The position numbers were made by a program, and so were the translations under genes. A stretch of DNA of 7,839 bases from Aurantibacter sp034110465 (GTDB lineage Bacteria > Bacteroidota > Bacteroidia > Flavobacteriales > Flavobacteriaceae). Position 1 is the first letter of the stretch. Every line of letters starts with the position of its first letter. Location: positions 1 to 7,839 of the forward strand of contig JAWUZD010000020.1 of the NCBI GenBank assembly GCA_034110465.1, written 5' to 3'. Of the stretch, positions 1-6,219 are shown in pieces. The notes below the pieces were generated by a model that did no database searches, was not told the origin of the DNA, and saw only the letters and a list, made by a program, of their open reading frames with translations.

Positions 1-302
1 TGTCGAGATTAAGTCAACGTTCAAAGCAGGTGTTAGATAGTGCTACTTACAATCATTATCATGCCTTTATTAGTAAACTTGACTACGCATCAGAGCAAGT
101 AAAAGTTGCCATGCATCAGGCTAAAGCTCTAGTAGAGCAAAGTAGGCAACTATGGCTAAAGCAAAGACAAAAAGTGCAAGCCGTTCAAATGCTATCGGAT
201 AAACGTAACATTGCGTTAAAAAAAATCGAAGAGAAAAAAGAACAGAGTATGTTTGATGAAATAGCCACTCAACAATTTTTAAGACGAAAATCGACCTATT
301 AA
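1..302 (+). CDS. fliJ: Flagellar export protein FliJ, 5'-truncated by window edge
   Basis: This is the C-terminal part of FliJ, the soluble coiled-coil protein that binds the FliI export ATPase ring, contacts FlhA and helps recycle export chaperones at the cytoplasmic face of the flagellar secretion system. The reading frame is open from base 3 to the TAA at 300-302, about 99 codons. The family is usually near 147 residues, so roughly the first 50 lie upstream of the window. A GTG at 30 is in frame, but the preceding codons are open and coding-like, so it is an internal Val codon rather than the start. The visible protein is almost entirely charged, Gln/Lys-rich helix, as expected of an antiparallel coiled coil, and it ends in the family-like QQFLRRK segment. 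Identification rests on this pattern plus its place immediately before fliK; a short coiled coil alone would be weak evidence. Confidence 0.88.
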   Translation, partial: SRLSQRSKQVLDSATYNHYHAFISKLDYASEQVKVAMHQAKALVEQSRQLWLKQRQKVQAVQMLSDKRNIALKKIEEKKEQSMFDEIATQQFLRRKSTY

Positions 303-350
303 CGTTTACCTTCCTTCAACCATGAAAATAAGCACTTAAAAAAATTATAA

Positions 351-366
351 TGGAATACTTATTGCT
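351..366 (+). promoter_or_regulatory. Candidate sigma-54 (RpoN) promoter upstream of fliK
   Basis: The sequence TGGAAT, five bases, TTGCT gives the invariant GG (352-353) and GC (364-365) with exactly 10 bases between them. The -12 element matches the TTGCW consensus fully and the -24 element matches four of six bases of TGGCAC. Transcription would start near 377, leaving about 64 nt of leader before the fliK ATG. Polar-flagellum clusters of Vibrio and Pseudomonas type use sigma-54 with FlrA/FlrC-like activators for intermediate genes, and a new unit at fliK fits that scheme. No activator site was identified. Confidence 0.55.
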
Positions 367-431
367 TACTTGTTAGTAATAGGGTGATTCCCTTCTGAAT
401 ACTACTTAATTTATTATTGATTTTAGCGATT

Positions 432-435
432 GGGA
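432..435 (+). promoter_or_regulatory. Weak ribosome binding site deciding the fliK start
   Basis: GGGA lies 5 nt before the ATG at 441. The competing in-frame TTG at 417 has only AT-rich sequence upstream (ACTACTTAATTTATTA) and no purine-rich element. This favours the ATG, though the site is short. Confidence 0.4.
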
Positions 436-440
436 CTATT

Positions 441-2327
441 ATGCAACAACTCAATGTTTTACCCATTAATGTATCAAAAAATGTCGATATTAAAGACGAT
501 ACTGCTACCTTTAATTCATCTTCATCTAAAGATGATTTTTCACAACATATTGACTTGCAGCTATCTAAAAATAAGGATGTAAGTGATTCTAAAAGTCAAA
601 CACCTGTTGAGGTAGTTGATACTAAAAAAACAGAATCGTCCTCGGAATATAAAGCGTCGGAAAATAGCAACAAAACACCAAAGAATTCAGACGCATCTCA
701 GGATGCATCAGATGAAACTGAGTCGGCAAATACCAAACAAGAAATTGCCGCTTCCGGCAATCAAGATGCAAAAGTGTTGGATAAAGAGACGGTTGATGAG
801 TCAGCATTGTTAATGTCTTTTTTAACAAAAGCAGATAAAACACTAGTTGAACCGAAGTCAGATCCAAGTGTTAACGTTGACGAAATGTCTAAAGAGCAAA
901 AAGCAAAATATGAAGCTCAATTGTTATTAAAATCGAGCGGACTAGTAGCAGACCTTTCAAGTGTCGCTAAAGCAGTGAATACAGATGCGAGTTCAAGTAC
1001 GCTTACTGAGCAAGAAAAATCACTTCAAGCATTACTAACATCAGCTAATAAAACTAAAGAAAATAGTCAATTAAATACACAAGCACTAATTCAAGAAAAT
1101 AGCCTTAAAGACAATAACAAAACGGATGAAAGTGTAGACACACTAACTAACGAAACTGATGCTGCTAAGTTATCTAGTACAACTAAATTAGATAAAAATA
1201 GTGTTATTGACAGCTTGAATAAAACTGTTAAAGCCGAAGTCTTAGCTCAAGGTAGGCAAGCGCAATCAATCAGTGACATTGATAATGATGCGAGTAAAGT
1301 AGAATTAAGCAGCGATAAAAAAGCACAGCAAGAAGCTAGTCAGCAGAGCTTTACAGCAGCATTAAAAAATCTCGACTCGAGCAATATAAAGTTGTCTCCT
1401 AAAGCATCAGAAAACTTACAAACAGTAATGAATGGTCAAAGCGCTATAGACGCGGAATCAGATATTAATGATGAAATTACCAAATTGATGCAAAAAGAGA
1501 AAGGTCTTACCAAACCAGAAGCGAGTTTGTCAGCAGCCATTTCTCCCGCTCAAAACAGTAATAGTCAAAATTCATCAGTAACTAGGTTAGTGCAAGAAAG
1601 AACAGAATCTGACGTAAAGAAAGCAAACTTAACAGAGCCTGAAAATGCATTAAGTGCTAAATCAGTTGAAAAACTCATTGAGCAAAGTAAAGAGCTTGGT
1701 GTTGAAAATAAAGAAGTAACCGTTAAAACACCTACTAAAAATAGTACAGACTTCTCAATGACGGCTGGTTTAATGGACTCATCAAGCAGAATCTTACAAA
1801 CGGCATATGATAATGTAGATCAACAAGTGGCTGAAATTTTCAACCCAACAGGCAGTTCAGAAGTTTCACAAAGTCAAAAAACGAACACCCAATTACACCA
1901 CGAAACGATTTCAATTTTTAGAAAAGACTTTTCTAATGCTGTCAAAGATAAAGTCATGTTGATGATTTCACAAAAATTACAACAATTTGATATCACACTT
2001 GACCCACCTGAACTGGGTAACATGCAAGTTAGGGTTAACTTACAAGGTGAGCAAGCCACCGTTAACTTTATTGTCCAGAATCAACAAGCTAAAGATGCAC
2101 TTGAACAAAATATGCATAAATTGAAAGAGTCTTTAGCTGAACTAGGCGTTGATGTGGGTGATGCCAATGTTGAGCAGCAGTCACAACAGTCAGATGAAAA
2201 CAACGAGTCTGAAAATAATAACAATAATTCTCTGGAAAATACCGCAGAGGCAAGTGATGTAGTAGAGCATAATTTATCAGCAAGAATGCTTAATTCTTCA
2301 ACAAGTGCTGTCGATTATTATGCATAA
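441..2327 (+). CDS. fliK: Flagellar hook-length control protein FliK
   Basis: FliK is a secreted molecular ruler: it is exported during hook growth and its C-terminal domain acts on FlhB to switch export from rod/hook to filament proteins. I chose the ATG at 441 (628 residues, MQQLNVLP...) over an in-frame TTG at 417, which would add eight residues and has no ribosome binding site. Residues 1 to about 480 are low complexity, rich in Ser, Lys, Asp, Asn, Gln and Ala with almost no aromatic residues, and look disordered. The conserved hook-length-control domain is at about 490-580; its signature LDPPELG is at 520-526 and is followed by the alternating hydrophobic segment NMQVRVNLQGEQATVNF. A Gln/Asn/Glu-rich tail with five consecutive Asn residues (592-596) follows. 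Family members vary widely in length and the N-terminal part is poorly conserved, so identity rests on the C-terminal domain and on its position between fliJ and fliL. Confidence 0.93.
   Translation: MQQLNVLPINVSKNVDIKDDTATFNSSSSKDDFSQHIDLQLSKNKDVSDSKSQTPVEVVDTKKTESSSEYKASENSNKTPKNSDASQDASDETESANTKQEIAASGNQDAKVLDKETVDESALLMSFLTKADKTLVEPKSDPSVNVDEMSKEQKAKYEAQLLLKSSGLVADLSSVAKAVNTDASSSTLTEQEKSLQALLTSANKTKENSQLNTQALIQENSLKDNNKTDESVDTLTNETDAAKLSSTTKLDKNSVIDSLNKTVKAEVLAQGRQAQSISDIDNDASKVELSSDKKAQQEASQQSFTAALKNLDSSNIKLSPKASENLQTVMNGQSAIDAESDINDEITKLMQKEKGLTKPEASLSAAISPAQNSNSQNSSVTRLVQERTESDVKKANLTEPENALSAKSVEKLIEQSKELGVENKEVTVKTPTKNSTDFSMTAGLMDSSSRILQTAYDNVDQQVAEIFNPTGSSEVSQSQKTNTQLHHETISIFRKDFSNAVKDKVMLMISQKLQQFDITLDPPELGNMQVRVNLQGEQATVNFIVQNQQAKDALEQNMHKLKESLAELGVDVGDANVEQQSQQSDENNESENNNNNSLENTAEASDVVEHNLSARMLNSSTSAVDYYA
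2214..2228 (+). repeat. AAT/AAC trinucleotide run (poly-Asn) in fliK
   Basis: Five consecutive Asn codons (AAT AAT AAC AAT AAT) encode residues 592-596 of FliK, in the tail beyond the conserved domain. Such runs can change length in whole codons without disturbing the frame. Confidence 0.7.
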
Positions 2328-2392
2328 ATAAACAGATACGAATACAATTGCAGCAAAAATAGCTTAAATACCACTAAGTTGATGAAAACACG

Positions 2393-2421
2393 TTGGCTAG
2401 AGTGCTATTCAAGGATATAGT
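2393..2421 (+). promoter_or_regulatory. Candidate sigma-70-type promoter upstream of fliL
   Basis: TTGGCT (2393-2398) and TATAGT (2416-2421) are separated by exactly 17 bases and match four and five of six consensus positions. They lie in the 132-nt gap between fliK and fliL, and would start a transcript near 2428, about 30 nt before fliL. AT-rich DNA produces such matches by chance and fliL may simply be read through from fliK, so this is only a candidate. Nothing else recognisable was seen in the gap. Confidence 0.3.
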
Positions 2422-2448
2422 TTAACAATATTTATTAACGTAAACATT

Positions 2449-2453
2449 AAAGG
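2449..2453 (+). promoter_or_regulatory. Ribosome binding site of fliL
   Basis: AAAGG ends 6 nt before the ATG at 2460, a near-ideal spacing that supports this start codon. Confidence 0.65.
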
Positions 2454-2459
2454 TAACGC

Positions 2460-3014
2460 ATGGCTGATGAAAAGGGTAAAGAAGCTGACTTAGAAATTGA
2501 TGGCGGCGGAAAAAAGAAAAAAATGATGATGATCATTATTGCCGCTGTTATTTTAATTGCAGGTGGCGGTGGTGCCTATGTGTTTTTAATGGGCGGCGAT
2601 AGCAGCGCACCAGTTGAACAAGCGAGCGCAGGCGGTGAAGGTGAAGCAGGCGGTGAAGGTGGCGCTAGTATAGAAGGTCAAAATGCCCAGGTTGGTACGG
2701 CTCTTTATGTTCCAATGCCAAGACCATTTCGTTTTAATGTTCCCGGTGCAGCGCGTGATCGCTTTGTTGAAATTAGAGTACAACTATTGGTTCGAGGTGG
2801 CGACAATGAAGAAACGGCTAAAATGCATATTCCGTTAATTGAAAGTACCTTGTTAAATATTTTTTCACAAGCTAATGCTGACGATTTATCAACCAGTGTA
2901 GGTAAAGACGCTTTAAAGCAACAGTCACTTGCGGCATTACAGTTAGTGATGAAAGATTTAGAAGGAAATGAAACCGTTGAGAAAGTATTATTTACTGGCT
3001 TTGTAATGCAGTAG
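2460..3014 (+). CDS. fliL: Flagellar basal body-associated protein FliL
   Basis: FliL is a single-pass inner-membrane protein whose periplasmic domain encircles the MotAB/PomAB stator and supports torque generation. The 184-residue product has a charged cytoplasmic N-terminus with a Lys run (18-21), one membrane segment at about 22-44 (KMMMIIIAAVILIAGGGG), a Gly/Glu/Ala-rich linker at about 45-78, and a stomatin-like periplasmic domain from about 80 to the end. Family hallmarks include the YVPMPRPFRFNV opening of the domain and the terminal LFTGFVMQ, which stops directly after the last conserved strand. The linker contains an imperfect tandem repeat. The gene opens the fliLMNOPQR-flhB run; the N-in, C-out topology follows from the Lys cluster before the membrane segment. 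Length and layout are typical. Confidence 0.95.
   Translation: MADEKGKEADLEIDGGGKKKKMMMIIIAAVILIAGGGGAYVFLMGGDSSAPVEQASAGGEGEAGGEGGASIEGQNAQVGTALYVPMPRPFRFNVPGAARDRFVEIRVQLLVRGGDNEETAKMHIPLIESTLLNIFSQANADDLSTSVGKDALKQQSLAALQLVMKDLEGNETVEKVLFTGFVMQ
2628..2663 (+). repeat. Two 18-bp tandem repeat units in the fliL linker
   Basis: Two consecutive 18-bp units encode AGGEGE and AGGEGG (FliL residues 57-62 and 63-68). The first five codons, GCAGGCGGTGAAGGT, are identical in both; only the last codon differs (GAA versus GGC). The repeat lies in the flexible linker between the membrane segment and the periplasmic domain, where a change in copy number would alter only linker length. Confidence 0.8.
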
Positions 3015-3072
3015 CGGTTATTGAAGAAAAGTCTTTAGCTAACGAATTTATTGAATGAAAATGAGCGGAAAT

Positions 3073-3078
3073 AAGAGA
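3073..3078 (+). promoter_or_regulatory. Ribosome binding site for the GTG start of fliM
   Basis: AAGAGA ends 7 nt before the GTG at 3086. It supports the GTG start, which yields the conserved FliM N-terminus. No in-frame ATG could encode that N-terminus. Confidence 0.55.
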
Positions 3079-3085
3079 ATGACGA

Positions 3086-4150
3086 GTGAGTGATTTATTA
3101 TCCCAAGACGAAATTGATGCGCTTTTACATGGTGTCGACGATGTTGAAGAAGAAGATGTAGTTGAAGATGATGCCATCGGCAAGGATGGTAGCTCTGACT
3201 ATGATTTTTCTTCACAAGATCGTATTGTTCGTGGCCGTATGCCGACATTGGAAATGGTCAACGAGCGGTTTGCCCGTCATATGCGTATTAGCTTATTCAA
3301 CATGATGCGCAGAACTGCCGAAGTATCGATAAACGGCATTCAAATGATCAAGTTTGGTGAGTACATTCACACATTGTTTGTTCCTACTAGCTTGAATATG
3401 GTTCGTTTTCGCCCGCTAAAAGGCACAGGCCTAATCACGATGGAAGCGCGTTTAGTCTTTATTTTAGTTGATAACTTTTTTGGTGGTGATGGTAGATATC
3501 ACGCTAAAATTGAAGGCCGAGAATTTACGCCTACGGAACGTAGAATCATTCAAATGTTATTAAAACTAATATTTGAAGATTACAAAGAAGCTTGGTCTCC
3601 AGTGATGGATGTTTCTTTCGAGTATTTAGACTCTGAAGTTAACCCGTCTATGGCAAACATTGTTAGCCCAACAGAAGTGGTTGTTATTAGTTCTTTTCAT
3701 ATTGAACTTGATGGTGGCGGTGGAGATTTCCATGTTGCGTTACCTTATTCAATGCTTGAGCCTATTCGTGAATTGCTTGATGCAGGTGTGCAAAGTGATA
3801 AAGAAGATACCGATATGCGTTGGTCTAAAGCACTTCGCGATGAAATTATGGATGTACCTGTCTCGCTTAATACTAAGTTCTTAGAAGTAGAGTTACCTTT
3901 AAGTCAAATAATGGACCTACAAGCGGGCGATATTATTCCAATAGAAATGCCTGAGCATATAACGGTATTAATTGAAGACTTACCAACATTTAGAGCTAAA
4001 TTAGGACGTAGTAGAGATAACATTGCATTAAAAATTGAAGAAAAAATTAAACGTCCAGAGTCAGTTAAATCAGAATTAACCATATTAACTAAGGGCGGCA
4101 AACGCCTAGACAGTGATGCAGAGTTAGAGCTGTTAGAAGACGACTTATAA
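3086..4150 (+). CDS. fliM: Flagellar motor switch protein FliM
   Basis: FliM forms the middle of the cytoplasmic C-ring, binds FliG above and FliN below, and receives CheY-P to change the direction of rotation. The GTG start gives MSDLLSQDEIDALLHGV, in which residues 4-16 are the conserved CheY-P-binding motif; an acidic tether (about 18-40) follows. The CheC/CheX-like middle domain, about 45-235, contains the conserved GGDGR at 133-137 that contacts FliG. A C-terminal SpoA-type domain runs from about 250 to 322 (including VPVSLNTKFLEVELPLSQIM), with an acidic tail at the end. At 354 residues it is full length for the family. It is separated from fliL by 71 nt and from fliN by 54 nt, and no domain is missing. 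A GTG start suits a protein needed in a fixed ratio, but that is inference. Confidence 0.97.
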   Translation: MSDLLSQDEIDALLHGVDDVEEEDVVEDDAIGKDGSSDYDFSSQDRIVRGRMPTLEMVNERFARHMRISLFNMMRRTAEVSINGIQMIKFGEYIHTLFVPTSLNMVRFRPLKGTGLITMEARLVFILVDNFFGGDGRYHAKIEGREFTPTERRIIQMLLKLIFEDYKEAWSPVMDVSFEYLDSEVNPSMANIVSPTEVVVISSFHIELDGGGGDFHVALPYSMLEPIRELLDAGVQSDKEDTDMRWSKALRDEIMDVPVSLNTKFLEVELPLSQIMDLQAGDIIPIEMPEHITVLIEDLPTFRAKLGRSRDNIALKIEEKIKRPESVKSELTILTKGGKRLDSDAELELLEDDL

Positions 4151-4164
4151 TACCTCGAAGGTAT
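4150..4164. repeat. Short perfect palindrome at the fliM stop codon
   Basis: ATACCT (4150-4155) and AGGTAT (4159-4164) form a 6-bp stem with a CGA loop, starting at the last base of the fliM stop codon. No T tract follows, so it does not look like an intrinsic terminator. It could be an RNA hairpin in the fliM-fliN gap or chance. Confidence 0.4.
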
Positions 4165-4192
4165 ACACATTAATCGTAAAGAATAGAAAATT

Positions 4193-4196
4193 GAGG
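4193..4196 (+). promoter_or_regulatory. Ribosome binding site of fliN
   Basis: GAGG ends 8 nt before the ATG at 4205. It supports this start, which gives the usual acidic FliN N-terminus. Confidence 0.6.
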
Positions 4197-4204
4197 CAAG
4201 CGGT

Positions 4205-4600
4205 ATGAGTAATGACAACGAAGAAGACCTAAGTATGTGGGATGAGGCTTTAGATGAGCAAGCTGAAGCTTTAGAGAGTGCAGAAGCAGTAGAGTTAGAA
4301 GAGCTCACTGAAGACGACGTACCAATTACGGGTGAAGAAAAACGTAAACTCGATACGATTTTAGATATTCCTGTGACTATTTCAATGGAAGTAGGTCGTA
4401 GCAATATTAGTATCAGAAACTTATTACAGCTTAACCAAGGCTATGTCGTTGAACTTGACCGTGTCGCTGGTGAAGCGCTGGATGTTTTGATTAACGGAAC
4501 ACTTATTGCTCATGGTGAAGTGGTTGTTGTAAATGACAAGTTTGGTATTCGTTTAACTGATGTTATTAGTCAAATAGAACGCATTAAAAAGTTGAAATAA
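4205..4600 (+). CDS. fliN: Flagellar motor switch protein FliN
   Basis: FliN forms the base of the C-ring, where its SpoA domains pair with each other and with the FliM C-terminus, help bind CheY-P, and dock the FliH-FliI export ATPase complex. The 131-residue product has a strongly acidic N-terminal extension (about 1-45, rich in Glu and Asp) and a single SpoA domain at about 49-130. Recognisable family features are LDIPVTISMEVGRS (53-66), the LLQLNQG turn (73-79), and the VLINGTLIAHGEVVVVNDKF core (94-113), followed by GIRLTDVIS. Length is typical of gammaproteobacterial FliN. The TAA stop shares its last A with the ATG of fliO, implying translational coupling. Confidence 0.97.
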   Translation: MSNDNEEDLSMWDEALDEQAEALESAEAVELEELTEDDVPITGEEKRKLDTILDIPVTISMEVGRSNISIRNLLQLNQGYVVELDRVAGEALDVLINGTLIAHGEVVVVNDKFGIRLTDVISQIERIKKLK

Positions 4601-5154
4601 TGACTAATTTTTTTGTTTCTATGTTGGGCTGTTTATTATTTATGTCTACGACGTTTTCTTTTGCACAAGAAAACGTTTCGGCAAATGAAAATACTCAAAT
4701 AGAAAGTACAATAGTTGAGAGTACACAAACACAAGACGCACCTTCATCAGTAGAGAAAATGCCACAAGTGGGAAAGCATGTGATGGCAAATACCAATGCC
4801 AGTAGCATGATTTTGTCGTTACTCATGGTATTAGGTGTTATTGTTATTAGTGCTTTGGTATTAAAACGATTTAACCTGACTCAGCAAAGCTCAAATCAAT
4901 TAAAAGTGATTGGTAGTTTATCTTTAGGTGCTAAAGAGCGAGTGGTTGTTGTACAAGTAGGTGAGCAACAATTGGTTTTAGGGGTTTGCTCACAGCAAGT
5001 TACCTTATTAAAAGATTTAGACACTCCGCTTGAAGTTCAGTCAGGTAAAGCGTTAGCATTATCAGGTAATGTGTTGTCTTTTTTACAAAACAACACAACT
5101 TCAAAAAAAAGTAATAGCAATACGGCTACAAACGAAACGACAAGTAACACATAA
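4600..5154 (+). CDS. fliO: Flagellar biosynthesis protein FliO
   Basis: FliO is a membrane protein that promotes assembly or stability of the FliP ring of the export gate; it is not part of the mature gate. The start overlaps the fliN stop by 1 nt. The 184-residue product begins with a signal-peptide-like segment (residues 5-22, cleavage plausible after SFA), followed by a Ser/Thr/Gln/Glu-rich stretch (about 23-66), one membrane segment (about 69-88, ending at LVLKRF) and a short cytoplasmic domain. The conserved core is LKVIGSLSLGAKERVVVVQV (101-120), followed by LVLGV (125-129). The C-terminus, about 165-184, is a simple Ser/Thr/Asn run. Length exceeds the minimal forms of this variable family, mainly because of the two low-complexity ends. 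Identification rests on the conserved core and on its place between fliN and fliP. Confidence 0.9.
   Translation: MTNFFVSMLGCLLFMSTTFSFAQENVSANENTQIESTIVESTQTQDAPSSVEKMPQVGKHVMANTNASSMILSLLMVLGVIVISALVLKRFNLTQQSSNQLKVIGSLSLGAKERVVVVQVGEQQLVLGVCSQQVTLLKDLDTPLEVQSGKALALSGNVLSFLQNNTTSKKSNSNTATNETTSNT
5070..5097. repeat. Inverted repeat within the 3' end of fliO
   Basis: TGTGTTGT (5070-5077) and ACAACACA (5090-5097) can form an 8-bp stem around a 12-nt loop, with possible further T-A pairs inside after a bulged C. It is coding sequence (around residues 157-166 of FliO) and no T tract follows the stem on the + strand, so it is not a terminator. Confidence 0.5.
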
Positions 5155-5160
5155 ATAACT

Positions 5161-5922
5161 ATGAAAAAAAATGTCTGGTTAGTTTTATTCACATTGTTAG
5201 CATCTATTATAAGCGTTAGTGCTTTTGCTGCAGAAGATTTGTCGATGTCAGCGTTGACGTTGACCACCAATGCTGATGGTTCTCAAGAATATTCAGTTAC
5301 GTTACAAATTCTGATGTTTATGACAGCGCTAAGTTTTATTCCTGCTGCTGTTATAATGATGACCTCCTTTACTCGTATTGTTGTAGTGATGGCGATACTT
5401 CGACAAGCGTTTGGTTTACAACAAACACCATCAAACCAAGTGATTATTGGTTTAACTTTATTTATGACACTTTTTATTATGACGCCGGTTTATAATCAAA
5501 TTAATGCAACCGCCATTCAGCCTTATTTAGCCGACCAACTAACATCAGTAGAAGCCTTTGATAAAGGGAAAGTCCCCTTACGCGCTTTTATGCTTGAACA
5601 AACACGCATAAAAGATTTAGATACTTTAGCTGCAATGGCAGACATTGGCGCAGTAGATAAACCAACCGACTTGCCCATGACTGTTATTATTCCAGCCTTT
5701 ATTATTAGTGAGCTAAAAACAGCATTTCAAATTGGGTTTATATTATTTATTCCTTTTCTGATTATCGATTTAGTTGTTGCAAGTATTCTCATGGCCATGG
5801 GTATGATGATGTTATCTCCGATGATCGTCTCCTTACCGTTTAAACTGATGTTATTTGTTTTAGTTGATGGGTGGAATCTAGTGATAGGTACTATTGCAAC
5901 CAGTTATGGGTTAGGTACTTAG
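5161..5922 (+). CDS. fliP: Flagellar export gate protein FliP
   Basis: FliP is the main subunit of the export gate: five copies assemble with FliR and FliQ into the helical pore of the flagellar type III secretion system. The 253-residue product starts with a cleavable signal peptide (about 1-23, SAFA before AEDLS), as is known for this family. The first membrane region with the family signature is at about 50-108 (IPAAVIMMTSFTRIVVVMA, then RQAFGLQQTPSNQVIIGL). A periplasmic loop at about 110-170 follows, and then the second signature region, about 172-245, with IIPAFIISELKTAFQIGF and MGMMMLSPMIVSLPFKLMLF, ending in VDGW. It begins 6 nt after the fliO stop with no clear ribosome binding site, so reinitiation by ribosomes finishing fliO is likely. 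Length is typical and the gene appears intact. Confidence 0.98.
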   Translation: MKKNVWLVLFTLLASIISVSAFAAEDLSMSALTLTTNADGSQEYSVTLQILMFMTALSFIPAAVIMMTSFTRIVVVMAILRQAFGLQQTPSNQVIIGLTLFMTLFIMTPVYNQINATAIQPYLADQLTSVEAFDKGKVPLRAFMLEQTRIKDLDTLAAMADIGAVDKPTDLPMTVIIPAFIISELKTAFQIGFILFIPFLIIDLVVASILMAMGMMMLSPMIVSLPFKLMLFVLVDGWNLVIGTIATSYGLGT

Positions 5923-5936
5923 TTTAATTCGTAAAC

Positions 5937-5943
5937 AAGAGAA
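5937..5943 (+). promoter_or_regulatory. Ribosome binding site of fliQ
   Basis: AAGAGAA ends 6 nt before the ATG at 5950 and supports that start. Confidence 0.6.
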
Positions 5944-5949
5944 CATAAG

Positions 5950-6219
5950 ATGGGACCAGAAGTCTTTGTAGACATATTAAGAGATGCTTTGTTGCTAGTA
6001 ATTGTACTCGTTAGCGCAGTGATCTTACCTAGCTTATTTGTAGGCCTAATTGTCGCTGTTTTTCAGGCTGCAACATCGATTAATGAACAAACCTTAAGTT
6101 TTTTACCTCGTCTTATTATGACACTACTAGCGTTGATTTATGGTGGCCATTGGGGTGTACAAAAGCTCATGGACTATACATTTCGTTTGGTTGCTAGCAT
6201 TCCGAGTGTTGTTAGCTAA
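5950..6219 (+). CDS. fliQ: Flagellar export gate protein FliQ
   Basis: FliQ is the small two-helix subunit of the export gate; about four copies wrap around the FliP-FliR core. The 89-residue product matches the family's usual length and has two membrane-spanning hairpin helices at about 13-38 and 52-72. The conserved loop between them, LIVAVFQAATSINEQTLSFL (33-52), is the most diagnostic segment of the family. The gene lies 27 nt after fliP, and its TAA stop shares its last A with the ATG of fliR, implying coupled translation of two subunits that assemble in the same complex. Confidence 0.97.
   Translation: MGPEVFVDILRDALLLVIVLVSAVILPSLFVGLIVAVFQAATSINEQTLSFLPRLIMTLLALIYGGHWGVQKLMDYTFRLVASIPSVVS

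Noticed and set aside
366..393. Two small adjacent hairpins (TTACT/AGTAA and AGGG/CCCT) after fliJ, considered as a terminator
   Set aside because: Stems are only 5 and 4 bp and no T tract follows. The first also overlaps the sigma-54 -12 element, so a terminator is not supported.
2395..2405. A second GG...GC pair upstream of fliL, considered as a sigma-54 promoter
   Set aside because: The spacing between GG (2395-2396) and GC (2404-2405) is 7 bases, not the required 10.
2420..2445. GTTTA...TAAAC inverted repeat just before fliL, considered as an operator
   Set aside because: Only five bases at each end pair, and the interior is plain AT-rich sequence, which is expected by chance.
3904..4404. 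166-codon open frame on the - strand across fliM and fliN
   Set aside because: It is antisense to two clearly conserved genes, its product is Ser/Leu/Ile-rich low complexity as expected from the reverse complement of acidic coding sequence, and no ribosome binding site or promoter was seen.
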